Assembly: GCF_000143145.1 (NCBI RefSeq)
Contig: NC_014313.1
Span: 620,001-684,000, forward strand
Direction of reading: 5' to 3'
DNA length: 64,000 bases
Source: Hyphomicrobium denitrificans ATCC 51888
GTDB taxonomy: Bacteria > Pseudomonadota > Alphaproteobacteria > Rhizobiales > Hyphomicrobiaceae
The position numbers and the translations under genes were made by a program. The notes under the pieces were generated by a model that did no database searches, was not told the DNA's origin, and was given only the letters and a program-made list of their open reading frames with translations. Shown here piece by piece: positions 25,317 through 34,568 of the stretch (the stretch's first letter is position 1; every line of letters starts with the position of its first letter).

Positions 25317-27068
25317 CTATTGTCCGGCCATCACGAAGCAATCGACGCCTTTGCGGCGTAGCTCCGTGCATGTCGATGCGGCGCGACCGGCGTCGAAGCC
25401 TGCGAAGCGGGCACGGAAAATCTGGCGGCCGTTGGCTGTCGCCGGGTGGGTGACGGACGGAACACCGGCCAGGAGCTTTTTGGCGCGGTCCTGCACGGAA
25501 TTGAGGGCTCGCTGGGCCTCGGCGATCGAGCCGTAGGCGCCGATCTGGACTTCATATGCCCCGGCTGCGGCGCTGACGCGTGTGACCTGCCGCTGCTCGT
25601 ATTGTGGCTGAGCTGGCGGCGGTTGCGACCGGCCCGTTAAGGCCCACGCCTGCGCATTCAGCGTCGACGGCGGCAAGCCGCGCTGGCGAGGTTCGGACGG
25701 CTGTGCGGCGCCGATAGCCGCCTGAGGCGGCGCGGGAGCAGGCTCGGTTTCGGCCACCGGCATTGAGGAGGCGGCAAAAGCCACGGGTTTCGCGGCAGGT
25801 CGCGCAACCGGCTTGGCGGCGGGAGCAGGCTTACGCGCTGCTGCGTTGGACGTGCCGAGCATTTCGGCGCGCTGGCCGAGGCGTTCGGCAGCGGCGAGGA
25901 ACCCGGCATCGTCGCTGTGATCGGCGCTGGCGGTCTTGACGACGCCAGTCTCCGGCGGTTCGCCGGTGTCCGGGCGTGACTCCGGGGCGGAATCCTGAGG
26001 CGTGTCCTGCATGTCCGTCGTTTCGCTGGCAGCCGGCGCGGCGGGTTTCGCTTTCAGCGGGACGGGCTTGACCTTGAAGATCTGGATCGGGGTTTCGCGG
26101 CTTTTCGCTTCCGCGAAGCGCGGCGCCGGCTTTGCGGATAGCGGTTCGGGTTCGGCGGCCGCAACGTTGGTCGGCTTGGGCGTGCGCTGGGATGGGCGCG
26201 GCGCAGCTTTCGGCGCACCTTTGAGTTTGGCAACCAGCATCGGCTTGCGCGTTTTCGCCGTCGAGGCGCGCGTGAAGGCTTTCGTCAACAGAACGCGCAT
26301 CTCGGCGTTGCGCGCCGCTGCCGTCGAGCCGCCGAAGACGACGCCGACGAGATGGCGGCCGCCGCGATGCACGGACGTTACGAGGTTGAACCCGGAGGCT
26401 CGCGTATAGCCGGTCTTGATGCCGTCGACGCCCTGGAACGTGTTGAGCATCGTGTTGTGGTTGCGGTACGACTTGCCGCGATACGCGAAGGTGCGGGTCG
26501 AGAAAACCTGGTAGTGGGCCGGGAAATCGTCCATCAGGCGCAATGCCAGAATTGCCATATCGTGCGCCGTGGAGACGTGATCGTCGTCGGGAAGTCCGGA
26601 CGGGTTCTCGAAATGCGTCTTCGTCATCCCCAAATCGCGGGCGCGGGTGTTCATCAGCCGGACGAAGTTCGCTTCCGTGCCGCCGATCTTCTCGGCGAGC
26701 GCCACGGCTATGTCGTTGGCCGATTTCGTGACGACGGCCTTGATGCTGTCGGCGACGGAAATCTGAGCGCCGGGTTTGAGATCGAGCTTGGATGGTGCAG
26801 CGTTCGCGGCGCGATCTGAAATTGTGATCATGTCCGACATTTTCAGCCGGCTGCTCTCGATGAGCTCGAACGTGAGGTAGAGCGTCATCATCTTGGTGAG
26901 GGAGGCCGGATGGCGAATGGCGTCGCCGTCGTCATTGTGCAGGACCGCGCCGGAGTTCACGTCCAGCACGAACGCGGCATGCTTCTGCGGGGCTGCCGCA
27001 GCGCGCGCCGGGACGGCTCCGGAAAACGCCAGACATAGGAGCGCAAACGCAAACGCCCGTCGGAACAC
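25317..27068 (-). CDS. D-alanyl-D-alanine carboxypeptidase with C-terminal SPOR domain
   Basis: Periplasmic penicillin-binding protein of the DacC/DacA group that trims pentapeptide side chains of peptidoglycan. Taking GTG 27068 as the start (AGAGGG upstream) gives a 583-residue protein with a signal peptide (FAFALLCLAFSGAVPARA). Catalytic motifs: S56-L-T-K59, SAND and KTGYTRASG. A long Ala/Pro-rich linker leads to a SPOR domain (YEVQIGAYGSIAEAQRAL to the end) that should bind denuded glycan at the septum. An in-frame TTG at 27233 would add 55 residues and hide the signal peptide, so I reject it. Confidence 0.92.
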   Translation of the reverse strand: MFRRAFAFALLCLAFSGAVPARAAAAPQKHAAFVLDVNSGAVLHNDDGDAIRHPASLTKMMTLYLTFELIESSRLKMSDMITISDRAANAAPSKLDLKPGAQISVADSIKAVVTKSANDIAVALAEKIGGTEANFVRLMNTRARDLGMTKTHFENPSGLPDDDHVSTAHDMAILALRLMDDFPAHYQVFSTRTFAYRGKSYRNHNTMLNTFQGVDGIKTGYTRASGFNLVTSVHRGGRHLVGVVFGGSTAAARNAEMRVLLTKAFTRASTAKTRKPMLVAKLKGAPKAAPRPSQRTPKPTNVAAAEPEPLSAKPAPRFAEAKSRETPIQIFKVKPVPLKAKPAAPAASETTDMQDTPQDSAPESRPDTGEPPETGVVKTASADHSDDAGFLAAAERLGQRAEMLGTSNAAARKPAPAAKPVARPAAKPVAFAASSMPVAETEPAPAPPQAAIGAAQPSEPRQRGLPPSTLNAQAWALTGRSQPPPAQPQYEQRQVTRVSAAAGAYEVQIGAYGSIAEAQRALNSVQDRAKKLLAGVPSVTHPATANGRQIFRARFAGFDAGRAASTCTELRRKGVDCFVMAGQ

Positions 27069-27735
27069 GACGCTAATCCCTCTAACCGCCCGAAGGAGGC
27101 GGCCCGCTTGACTGCCTGTTGCGCCGCGAGTTCGCCAAATTTGGCTCCCGCGGGTTTGCCCCACCCAGATTTTCGAGCAGAGCACTGTTTTTAGGCACCT
27201 TTTGGGCGCGGGAGCACCGGCCCGCACATTCAAGGAGCTTATAGACTGTATCGCGGAGGGGCTGCGGTAACGTTAAAAACCGCGGTAAATATTGGGTATC
27301 GGGACGTCCCGAAACGGGAATGGGCAAATTGTGTCGGGGGTGGTTGAGCGGGCGAGCTTAGAAGGATTCAGGCCTTTCCAGCAGAGCGGGTGGATGGACG
27401 CATGGAGACAACCCACTCGCGGGTGATCGAAAGCTTCGATGACGTCATTCGAACGGAAAATTTGCGAATTGCGATGGGACACCCCACTTTGCCCATTCTG
27501 TTTTTTGCTTGGGCGATGCTTATATTGAGATCCAAATTCGTGTGGGCGCGTTCTGTTGGATATTTGGCGAAACGCATTGGTAGCCGTCTGGGCCCGGGTC
27601 TGGGCAGTGGAGCGCAGCTTTTCTGCCTCGCCCGCGTCCGTATTGGCGGCTAGGTTCCGGAGGATAGAAGGATTCGGGACTTCCTTGAGGCGGGAGATGA
27701 AGACGAGAAATTTGCCCATTGCTGCGCTGATCCGG
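27069..27735. other. long intergenic region between carboxypeptidase and clpS
   Basis: About 670 bases without a convincing gene. It contains the promoters of the divergent dac and clpS genes. A perfect 14-bp palindrome, TCGGGACGTCCCGA, lies at 27299-27312. Open frames here (for example plus strand 27390-27653) lack ribosome sites and recognisable domains. An ATG at 27697 could extend clpS by 13 residues. Confidence 0.5.
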
Positions 27736-28086
27736 ATGGCAGGGAAAGACGATCCACCGAACGGTCCGGGTCGCGACGATCGCGATGGGGATTCAAAGAC
27801 CGGTATCGTCACAAAGACCCGACCGAAAACGAAGAAGCCGAGCCTCTACAAGGTTCTCCTTCTCAATGACGATTTCACGCCGATGGAGTTCGTCGTTCTT
27901 GTCCTTCAGCGGTTCTTCAACAAAGGACAGGAAGACGCGACGCGCATCATGCTGCACGTTCACCACAAGGGCGTCGGCATTTGCGGAGTTTATACGTACG
28001 AGATTGCCGAGACCAAGGTGACGCAGGTCATGGACTTTTCGCGGCAACATGGCCACCCTCTACAGTGCACTATGGAGAAAGAGTAG
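27736..28086 (+). CDS. clpS: ATP-dependent Clp protease adaptor ClpS
   Basis: Adaptor that delivers N-degron substrates to ClpAP. The conserved core is present: [20 protein letters not shown], then [25 protein letters not shown] and [13 protein letters not shown]. The ClpA-contacting and N-end binding residues (ND in LLNDD, MLHVH) are intact. From ATG 27736 the protein is 116 residues; ATG 27697 is an alternative. clpA begins eight bases after the stop, so the two are co-translated. Confidence 0.95.
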   Translation: MAGKDDPPNGPGRDDRDGDSKTGIVTKTRPKTKKPSLYKVLLLNDDFTPMEFVVLVLQRFFNKGQEDATRIMLHVHHKGVGICGVYTYEIAETKVTQVMDFSRQHGHPLQCTMEKE

Positions 28087-28093
28087 GACTCGA

Positions 28094-30544
28094 TTGACAT
28101 CGCTCTCCAAAAATCTCGAAGCATCACTGCACCGCGCGGTGCAGTACGCGAATGTGCGCCATCATGAATTTGCAACGCTTGAGCACCTGTTGCTGGCGCT
28201 CGTCGACGACCGCGATGCAGCGGCCGTCATGCGCGCCTGCTCGGTCGATCTCGAGCAGCTGCGTGCGCGGCTGATCGAATACCTCGACACCGAGCTTAAG
28301 CCGATCGTTTCGAAGTCGGCGCGCGACGCTCATCCGACGAACTCGTTCCAGCGCGTCGTGCAGCGCGCGATCGTCCACGTGCAGACGTCGGGCCGCGAGG
28401 AAGTCACCGGCGCTAACGTGCTCGTCGGCATCTTCTCCGAGCGGGAAAGCCACGCTGCATATTTCCTGCAGGAACAGGAAATGACGCGGTTCGACGCCGT
28501 GCAGTATATTGCGCACGGCATCGCCAAGCGTCCGGGCATGTTCGAGCCGCGCACGGTTCGCGGCGTCGACGAGGATGCCACGGCGACAGAGGGCGAAGAG
28601 AGAAAGCCCGGCGACGCGCTGAACACCTACTGCGTGAACCTCAACAAGAAGGCGCGCGACGGCAAGATCGATCCGCTGATCGGCCGCGAGCAGGAAGTCA
28701 TGCGCACCGTGCAGGTGCTCTGCCGCCGTCAGAAGAACAATCCGTTGTTCGTCGGTGATCCGGGCGTCGGCAAGACGGCGATTGCCGAGGGCTTGGCGCG
28801 CAAGATCGTTGGCGGACAAGTGCCGGACGTGCTCAAGGGCGCGACTATCTTCGCGCTCGATATGGGCGCGCTGCTTGCCGGAACGCGTTATCGCGGCGAC
28901 TTCGAGGAACGCCTCAAAGCCGTGATGAAGGAAGTCGAGGCTTTCCCGGGCGCGGTGCTCTTCATCGACGAGATTCACACGGTCATCGGCGCGGGCGCGA
29001 CGTCCGGCGGCGCGATGGATGCGTCGAACCTGCTGAAGCCGGCGCTGCAGTCGGGCACGCTCCGTTGCATCGGCTCGACCACCTACAAAGAATATCGCCA
29101 GCACTTCGAGAAGGATCGCGCTCTCGTCCGTCGCTTCCAAAAGATCGACGTGAAGGAGCCGACGGTTGAAGATGCGATCGAGATCCTCAAGGGTCTGAAG
29201 ACCGTGTTCGAGGATTATCACAAGGTCAAATACACGAACGAGGCGATCAAGGCGGCGGTCGATCTTTCGGCCAAGTACATTCACGACCGCAAGCTGCCCG
29301 ACAAGGCGATCGACGTGATCGACGAGACGGGTGCGTCGCAGATGTTGCTGCCGGAAGGCAAGCGCAAGCGGAAGATCACGACCAAGGAGATCGAGGCGAC
29401 GGTCGCCGTGATGGCGCGCATCCCGCCGAAGACGGTCACCAAGAGCGATGCGCAGGTCATCGCGCATATCGATCGCGACCTGAAGCGGCTGGTGTTCGGG
29501 CAGGACAAAGCCATCGAGGCTCTGTCGAGCGCGATCAAGCTGGCGCGTGCAGGTCTGCGCGAACCGGAGAAGCCGATCGGTTGCTACCTGTTCTCGGGTC
29601 CGACCGGCGTCGGTAAGACCGAGGTCGCGAAGCAGCTCGCCAATCTGATGGGCGTCGAGCTTTTGCGTTTCGACATGTCGGAATACATGGAGAAGCACAC
29701 GGTTTCGCGTTTGATCGGTGCGCCTCCGGGCTACGTTGGCTTCGACCAGGGCGGTCTTCTGACCGATGGCGTCGATCAGCATCCGCATTGCGTGCTGCTG
29801 CTCGACGAAATCGAGAAGGCGCATCCGGACCTGTTCAACATCCTGTTGCAAGTGATGGACCACGGCAAGCTGACGGATCACAACGGCAAGTCGGTCGATT
29901 TCCGCAACGTCATTCTGATCATGACGACCAACGCGGGTGCGTCCGACATGGCGCGGCCGCCGATGGGCTTCAACCGTCAGAAGCGCGAGGGTGAAGATAC
30001 GGAAGCCGTGACGAAGCTGTTCACGCCGGAGTTCCGCAACCGTCTCGACGCCATCGTGCCGTTCTCGGGTCTGTCGCCGGAGATCATTGCGCAGGTCGTC
30101 GAGAAGTTCATCTTCCAGCTCGAAGCGCAGCTGGCGGATCGCAGCGTTTCGATCGAACTGTCGGACGAGGCGACGCGCTGGCTGGCGGAAAAAGGCTACG
30201 ACGAGAAGTTCGGCGCACGGCCGCTGGCGCGCGTCATACAGGAGTACATCAAGAAGCCGCTGGCGGAAGAGCTGCTGTTCGGCAAGCTCGAGAACGGCGG
30301 AACGGTGAAGGTACTCGTGAAGGGCAAAGGTCCGGATCGCGAACTGGCGTTCGAGTTCCTGCCGCTCGATCCGTCGAAGCGGGTCAGGTCGGCCGAGGAC
30401 GAGGAGACGGACGACGACAGTCCGCAGCCCGTGCTCGCCGATGCAACGCCGAAGAAGGCGCTGCCCGGTCCGAAGGAGAAAGGCGAGAAGCCGAAAGAGT
30501 CCGGCGCGGTGCCGAGCGTTCCGCGCAAAAAGAAAGAGGAGTAG
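28094..30544 (+). CDS. clpA: ATP-dependent Clp protease ATP-binding subunit ClpA
   Basis: AAA+ unfoldase partner of ClpP. Domains in order: Clp_N repeats (about 1-145, NVRHHEFATLEHLLLAL), AAA1 with Walker A GDPGVGKTAIAEG, AAA2 with Walker A GPTGVGKTEVAKQ, and a C-terminal D2-small domain. A Lys/Pro/Glu-rich tail of about 50 residues follows, longer than in E. coli. I choose TTG 28094 (AGGA six bases upstream) because relatives start at this point; ATG 28049 would overlap clpS by 38 bases and add an unrelated 15 residues. Operon with clpS, closed by a terminator. Confidence 0.95.
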   Translation: MTSLSKNLEASLHRAVQYANVRHHEFATLEHLLLALVDDRDAAAVMRACSVDLEQLRARLIEYLDTELKPIVSKSARDAHPTNSFQRVVQRAIVHVQTSGREEVTGANVLVGIFSERESHAAYFLQEQEMTRFDAVQYIAHGIAKRPGMFEPRTVRGVDEDATATEGEERKPGDALNTYCVNLNKKARDGKIDPLIGREQEVMRTVQVLCRRQKNNPLFVGDPGVGKTAIAEGLARKIVGGQVPDVLKGATIFALDMGALLAGTRYRGDFEERLKAVMKEVEAFPGAVLFIDEIHTVIGAGATSGGAMDASNLLKPALQSGTLRCIGSTTYKEYRQHFEKDRALVRRFQKIDVKEPTVEDAIEILKGLKTVFEDYHKVKYTNEAIKAAVDLSAKYIHDRKLPDKAIDVIDETGASQMLLPEGKRKRKITTKEIEATVAVMARIPPKTVTKSDAQVIAHIDRDLKRLVFGQDKAIEALSSAIKLARAGLREPEKPIGCYLFSGPTGVGKTEVAKQLANLMGVELLRFDMSEYMEKHTVSRLIGAPPGYVGFDQGGLLTDGVDQHPHCVLLLDEIEKAHPDLFNILLQVMDHGKLTDHNGKSVDFRNVILIMTTNAGASDMARPPMGFNRQKREGEDTEAVTKLFTPEFRNRLDAIVPFSGLSPEIIAQVVEKFIFQLEAQLADRSVSIELSDEATRWLAEKGYDEKFGARPLARVIQEYIKKPLAEELLFGKLENGGTVKVLVKGKGPDRELAFEFLPLDPSKRVRSAEDEETDDDSPQPVLADATPKKALPGPKEKGEKPKESGAVPSVPRKKKEE

Positions 30545-30573
30545 TTGCGCGGATCACCGCGCGACTGGAATTG

Positions 30574-30606
30574 AAAAGAGCGCGGTCCAGGCCGCGCTCT
30601 TTTTCT
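30574..30606 (+). terminator. rho-independent terminator after clpA
   Basis: Perfect 11-bp arms AAAGAGCGCGG (30575-30585) and CCGCGCTCTTT (30592-30602), 6-base loop, running into a T-rich tract. It ends clpS-clpA and faces the converging SDR gene. Confidence 0.9.
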
Positions 30607-30631
30607 TTATCCGCTTTTGTTTGTCGGCTTT

Positions 30632-31273
30632 TCAATCGACCAGGAGCGGTGTTTTTCCAAAGAGCGTTGCATCGTCGAGATGCTTGACGAGAAAATTCGC
30701 GACGTCGGCGCGCGAGATGAAGCCGCCGCGCCAGTCCTTCGGCTCATTCAGGATTTTGTAGCGCCCTGTCGCAGATCTGTTCGTCAGTCCGCCGGGGCGC
30801 GCGATCGTCCAGTCGAGCCCGCTTTTTTCGACGATGTCTTCGGCGATGTCCTTGTCGTTATAGGCCCGTTGCAGCACGAGCGGAAAAATCAGGTTGTCGT
30901 AAAGGAAGTTGATGCGGCCGCGGCTGTTTCCGGCACCGGCGCCCGTCACCATCATCAGTCGGCGAACGCCGGCGCCTTGCATCGCCTCGACGAGCGCGCG
31001 CGTTGAATCGGAAAACAACGTCGTTCCGAGAAGCAAATCCGATAGGCTGGTCGCTCCGACGGCGTAGATCACGGCGTCGACGCCTTGAACGGCGGCTGCA
31101 ACCTCGCCCCGCACGCGCGCGTCGCCGGTGATCTTCGTCAGGTTGGGATCAGAAATATCGATCGATGGGGCCGATCGTGCGAAGGCCCGCACCTTGTGGC
31201 CCGCTGCGAGCGCCGCCTTCACTGTTTCCAGTCCGATGCCGCGGCTTGCGCCGATTACAAGGATTAAAGCCAT
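30632..31273 (-). CDS. NAD(P)-binding protein, atypical SDR / NmrA-like
   Basis: A 213-residue Rossmann-fold protein: GASRGIGLETV is the dinucleotide loop, followed by a short-chain core with VIYAVGA and DWTIARPGGLTNR. It belongs to the NAD(P)H-binding group with NmrA- and SDR5-like members whose substrates are mostly unknown. It is similar in type to, but not operonic with, the ChuY-like protein at 13.6 kb. ATG 31273 has GGGAG nine bases upstream; the TTG at 31282 would add three residues. Single gene, divergent region shared with none. Confidence 0.82.
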   Translation of the reverse strand: MALILVIGASRGIGLETVKAALAAGHKVRAFARSAPSIDISDPNLTKITGDARVRGEVAAAVQGVDAVIYAVGATSLSDLLLGTTLFSDSTRALVEAMQGAGVRRLMMVTGAGAGNSRGRINFLYDNLIFPLVLQRAYNDKDIAEDIVEKSGLDWTIARPGGLTNRSATGRYKILNEPKDWRGGFISRADVANFLVKHLDDATLFGKTPLLVD

Positions 31274-31348
31274 AAGCGTCAACTCCCGTTCAGTCGGATA
31301 TCTCGAGCGTATCAGACCAAAGCTTTGAAGCCGAGCACGGTTCCGGCT

Positions 31349-31771
31349 TTACGCCGCAAGCGCTGCCTTCAGCTTTTCGGCATTGGCTGCGAGCACTGCA
31401 TTGTCTTCCATGTTGCGCGCGTGGGTGTTCAGCGGCTTGCCTTCGTAACGCGGGATGACGTGGAAATGCAGGTGAAAGACCGTCTGTCCGCCTGCGGTCT
31501 CATTGAATTGCGCGATGCTGACGCCGTCAGCGTCGTAAGCTGATTTCGCGGCAACCGCCACTTTCTGAACCAGCGTAATGATTTTAGCGAGCACGGCGGG
31601 ATCGGCGTCGAGGAGATTGCGCGAGGCTGATTTCGGCAGGATGAGCGCGTGCCCTGGCGATTGCGGCATCACATCCATGAAGACGATGGCGTCGGCGTTC
31701 TCGTAGACCTTGTGGCACGGAATTTCGCCGCGGAGGATCTTCGCGAAAATGTTGTTCGTGTCATAGGACAT
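31349..31771 (-). CDS. HIT family protein (Hint-like nucleotide hydrolase)
   Basis: A 140-residue protein with the histidine triad HLHFHV near residue 98, preceded by FNETAGGQTVFHL, plus NIFAKILRGEIPCHKVYE at the N terminus as in bacterial Hint proteins. Such enzymes hydrolyse phosphoramidate or related bonds of AMP. I start at ATG 31771, since the family starts about ten residues before NIFAKI; the 16-residue extension to 31819 is unlike relatives. Cytosolic, probably a single gene. Confidence 0.93.
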   Translation of the reverse strand: MSYDTNNIFAKILRGEIPCHKVYENADAIVFMDVMPQSPGHALILPKSASRNLLDADPAVLAKIITLVQKVAVAAKSAYDADGVSIAQFNETAGGQTVFHLHFHVIPRYEGKPLNTHARNMEDNAVLAANAEKLKAALAA

Positions 31772-31872
31772 GATGAGGCTCGCTTGCGCTGGCTTTTCGC
31801 ACGTCCGGCCCATCCGCACGTGCCCTAGAGCCTTACCGCTTCTCGTTGAAGCGCGGACCGGCTCCAGGTCTT

Positions 31873-31928
31873 CGTTTTATCGCGCTTCTTATTGGAAAAC
31901 CGGTTCCCACTTTTCCGGAAGCACTTTA
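31873..31928. repeat. Rhizobiales-type interspersed palindromic element
   Basis: The segment centred on AAAACCGGTTCCCACTTTTC resembles the short 'ACCGG-TTCC-CACTT-TTCC-GG' intergenic elements scattered through many Rhizobiales genomes. The recognition is from memory of such elements; no second clear copy is visible in this window. It lies between the HIT gene and the FemAB-like gene, touching the end of the latter. Confidence 0.45.
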
Positions 31929-33098
31929 GGCGTCGTCTTTGCGATAGGGACCAAGGTCGGTCAAGTCGGCAGAGTATTGCGTGACAAGCGCCCGCTCCTT
32001 TTTGAGGAACCGTTCGACGGCGCTATGCAGGCCAGGGTCTGACAGCCAGTGCGCGGAATAGGTCTCGACGGGGAGATAGCCGCGCGCCAGCTTATGCTCG
32101 CCCTGCGCGCCCGCCTCGACGCGCGCCAGTTTGCGGCTGATCGCGAAATCGATGGCCTGATAGTAGCAGATCTCGAAATGCAGAGCGGGATGATGCTCGG
32201 TTGAGCCCCAGTAACGGCCATAGAGGCAATCGCCGCCGATGAGGTTCAACGCACCGGCAATATAGCGGCCGTCGCGTTTCGCCAGGACGAGCAGGCAGCT
32301 TTCCGGCATCGTCTGTCCGAGTTCGGAAAAGAACACGCGGTTGAGATAGGGCCGGCCCCACTTGCGATTGCCGGTGTCCATGTAGAACGCGAACATCGCG
32401 TCCCAATGCGCTTCGGTGATGTCGCTGCCGGTGACGTGTTCGATCTCGATGCCCGGGGCGATAGCCGCCTGGCGTTCCTTGCGGATCGCTTTGCGCTTTC
32501 GCGAGGCGAGGCTTGCGAGAAAATCGTCGAACGAGGTGTAGTCGCGGTTCTGCCAATGAAACTGTTGGCCGGTGCGCGTCAGAAAACCAATCCCGCGCAG
32601 GCGTTCGGCGGCATCGGCGGATAGAAACGTCAAGTGCACGGACGACAGCCCGCCCTGACGCGCAAGCTCCATCGATGCCGCTGCGAGCAACTGTTCGTCC
32701 GCGTTGGCTCGCGGGCCGGGCTTCACAAGAAGCCGAGGTCCAGGCACCGGCGTGAACGGCACGGCGATCTGCAGCTTCGGATAATATTGTCCGCCCGCCT
32801 GCTCGTAGGCTTCCGCCCAGGCATGGTCGAAAACGTATTCGCCCTGGCTGTGCGATTTGAGGTAGGCGGGCGCGGCGGCGGCAATGGCCCCTGTGTCATC
32901 TTCGAGGATCAGGTGGCGTGGTAGCCAGCCGCTTCCACGGCCGACTGAGTTCGAGACCTCCAGCGCTTTCAGGAACGCGTGCGAGACGAACGGATTGAAC
33001 GTGGTTGGATCAGGATTTGCGCACGCATCCCATTGTTCAGCGTCGGCGGCTGCAATGGACGGTATGAATTTGACCACGGCGTCGGATGATGTCGGCAT
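31926..33098 (-). CDS. FemAB/GNAT-like acyltransferase (DUF482)
   Basis: A 390-residue cytosolic protein of the DUF482/FemAB-like group: FNPFVSHAFLKALEVSNSVG near the start, YVFDHAWAEAYEQAGGQYYPKL, a Lys/Arg-rich segment SRKRKAIRKERQA, and a C-terminal GNAT-like half with YGRYWGSTEHHPALHFEICY and GAQGEHKLARGY. The substrate is unknown; the fold suggests aminoacyl or acyl transfer. ATG 33098 is chosen over TTG 33125. Downstream genes on the same strand are HIT and SDR; upstream is the phosphodiesterase. Confidence 0.85.
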   Translation of the reverse strand: MPTSSDAVVKFIPSIAAADAEQWDACANPDPTTFNPFVSHAFLKALEVSNSVGRGSGWLPRHLILEDDTGAIAAAAPAYLKSHSQGEYVFDHAWAEAYEQAGGQYYPKLQIAVPFTPVPGPRLLVKPGPRANADEQLLAAASMELARQGGLSSVHLTFLSADAAERLRGIGFLTRTGQQFHWQNRDYTSFDDFLASLASRKRKAIRKERQAAIAPGIEIEHVTGSDITEAHWDAMFAFYMDTGNRKWGRPYLNRVFFSELGQTMPESCLLVLAKRDGRYIAGALNLIGGDCLYGRYWGSTEHHPALHFEICYYQAIDFAISRKLARVEAGAQGEHKLARGYLPVETYSAHWLSDPGLHSAVERFLKKERALVTQYSADLTDLGPYRKDDA

Positions 33099-33222
33099 GA
33101 ACTCAACGAATTGAACCGGACACAACGGATTTATGCAATGGCGTAATCGCCGATCAAAGCGCCGCGAGGGCAGATCTGGTGTGCGCCGGATGTCCGGCGG
33201 AGCCAGTACTTTTGGCGCTGAC

Positions 33223-33972
33223 CTACGGTTCGAAGCCTTCGAAAATCATGGCGTCGGCGAAACTCGCCGCGATGCGCCGCTGTTTCGCAGTTCGGACTGT
33301 CCAGGTGAACAGCGGAAGACCCTGTACGATCCGCGCGTATTCGGTGACCGGCGTCGGAAGTGCGTTTACGTCGTAGGCGTAAAAATCCGGCGCGACGGGA
33401 GCGGATTCCAACAGATCGCGCAGTGCGGCGCCGCGCTTCGCGCTGATTTTGCGCGACCACCATCCCGCACCAATGTAGCTGCCCGAGATCATGCCGCGCG
33501 GCAGCTTTGGCGCGAGCGAGCGGATCATGGTCATCACGGCGGGATCGAACGACATCAGCGCGATCGGTCCGCGATAGGCGGAGGCGGACGCGGCGAGCTT
33601 GGCGAGAAACGATTTCTGCGGCGGATGCCATTCGCTCTTGATTTCGACGAGCAACGGCACGCGGCCCGAAACCAGTTCGAGCAATTCGTCGAAGGTCAGG
33701 ATCGGCGCGCCGCCGACGCGATGGCGCAGCGATTGAAGCTGCCGTTCCGTGACTTTGGCGACCGGACCGCGACCGGCGACGAGGCGCGACAGCGCTTCAT
33801 CATGGAATACGACCGGCAAGCCGTCGGCGGCCGGACGCACGTCGCATTCGATGCCGTAGCCTTTGGCGATCGCCGCTTCGAATGCGGGGCCGGTATTTTC
33901 GATGATCCCGCGCTTCGCGTTGTGCAGTCCGCGATGCGCAATGGGACGCAGGAATGTCGCGCGGTCGAGCAT
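33223..33972 (-). CDS. glycerophosphodiester phosphodiesterase
   Basis: A 249-residue GDPD-family hydrolase releasing glycerol-3-phosphate from deacylated phospholipids. Catalytic motifs are near the N terminus: IAHRGLHN, then NTGPAFEAAIAKGYGIECDV and VFHDEALSRL. No signal peptide, so a cytoplasmic UgpQ-type enzyme. The stop of ridA is three bases from its start region (33976), which indicates a two-gene operon ridA-gdpD. Confidence 0.9.
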   Translation of the reverse strand: MLDRATFLRPIAHRGLHNAKRGIIENTGPAFEAAIAKGYGIECDVRPAADGLPVVFHDEALSRLVAGRGPVAKVTERQLQSLRHRVGGAPILTFDELLELVSGRVPLLVEIKSEWHPPQKSFLAKLAASASAYRGPIALMSFDPAVMTMIRSLAPKLPRGMISGSYIGAGWWSRKISAKRGAALRDLLESAPVAPDFYAYDVNALPTPVTEYARIVQGLPLFTWTVRTAKQRRIAASFADAMIFEGFEP

Positions 33973-33975
33973 GGC

Positions 33976-34437
33976 CTAACGGATTTTGATGATCGCGTCG
34001 ATTTCAACGCATGTGTTGAGCGGAAGGTTCGCCACGCCGACGGCAGATCGCGTGTGGCGTCCGGCGTCTCCCAACGCGGCGACGAGCAGATCGGATGCGC
34101 CGTTGATCACGGCGGGCTGCTCGTAAAATCCCGGTGCGGAGGCGACGAAGCCGGTCACGCGCAAAACCTGGGCGACGCGGTCCAGGGTTCCAAGCGCGGC
34201 CTTGGCTTGCGCCAACAGACTGAGGGCTGCGAAGCGGGCGGCGATACGCCCGTCCTCGACCGAGACGTCTGTCCCGAGCAAGCCGGTTAACACGCGTCCA
34301 GTCTCGTCCTTGGCGATCTGGCCGGAAATGAAAAGTTGGTCGCCGGATACGATGTGAGGCACATAATTGGCGACGGGTTGCGGAGCCTCTGGCAGTTTCA
34401 AACCCAGATCCGCGAGGCGCCGTTCAGCATCCGACAT
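33976..34437 (-). CDS. RidA family deaminase
   Basis: A 153-residue YjgF/YER057c/UK114-type protein: [20 protein letters not shown] and the C-terminal [17 protein letters not shown] are the family's first and last signatures. RidA enzymes hydrolyse reactive 2-aminoacrylate and related imines from PLP enzymes. The arginine that normally contacts the substrate carboxylate is replaced or shifted here (the segment reads [12 protein letters not shown]), so this may be one of the Rid subgroups with other function. Upstream partner of the phosphodiesterase gene. Confidence 0.9.
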   Translation of the reverse strand: MSDAERRLADLGLKLPEAPQPVANYVPHIVSGDQLFISGQIAKDETGRVLTGLLGTDVSVEDGRIAARFAALSLLAQAKAALGTLDRVAQVLRVTGFVASAPGFYEQPAVINGASDLLVAALGDAGRHTRSAVGVANLPLNTCVEIDAIIKIR

Positions 34438-34568
34438 GACTTTTCCTTTAGTTTCCAGCGAGCAGGGCGAGAATTGGCCGTCGTGGCGCCTCTTTGCAAT
34501 GCCTTTATTGACCCTTTAGATTGGGGCAATATGAAATACTGCCTTGTCGCGAAAGTGAGCGAACGCCG

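Noticed and set aside
27390..27653. 87-residue frame on the plus strand before clpS
   Set aside because: No ribosome site or recognised domain; I could not support a gene here.
28124..29881. 585-residue open frame on the minus strand
   Set aside because: It lies entirely antisense to clpA, has no recognised domain and reflects codon-position GC bias.
33133..34290. 385-residue open frame on the plus strand
   Set aside because: Antisense to the phosphodiesterase and RidA genes, both of which have clear motifs.
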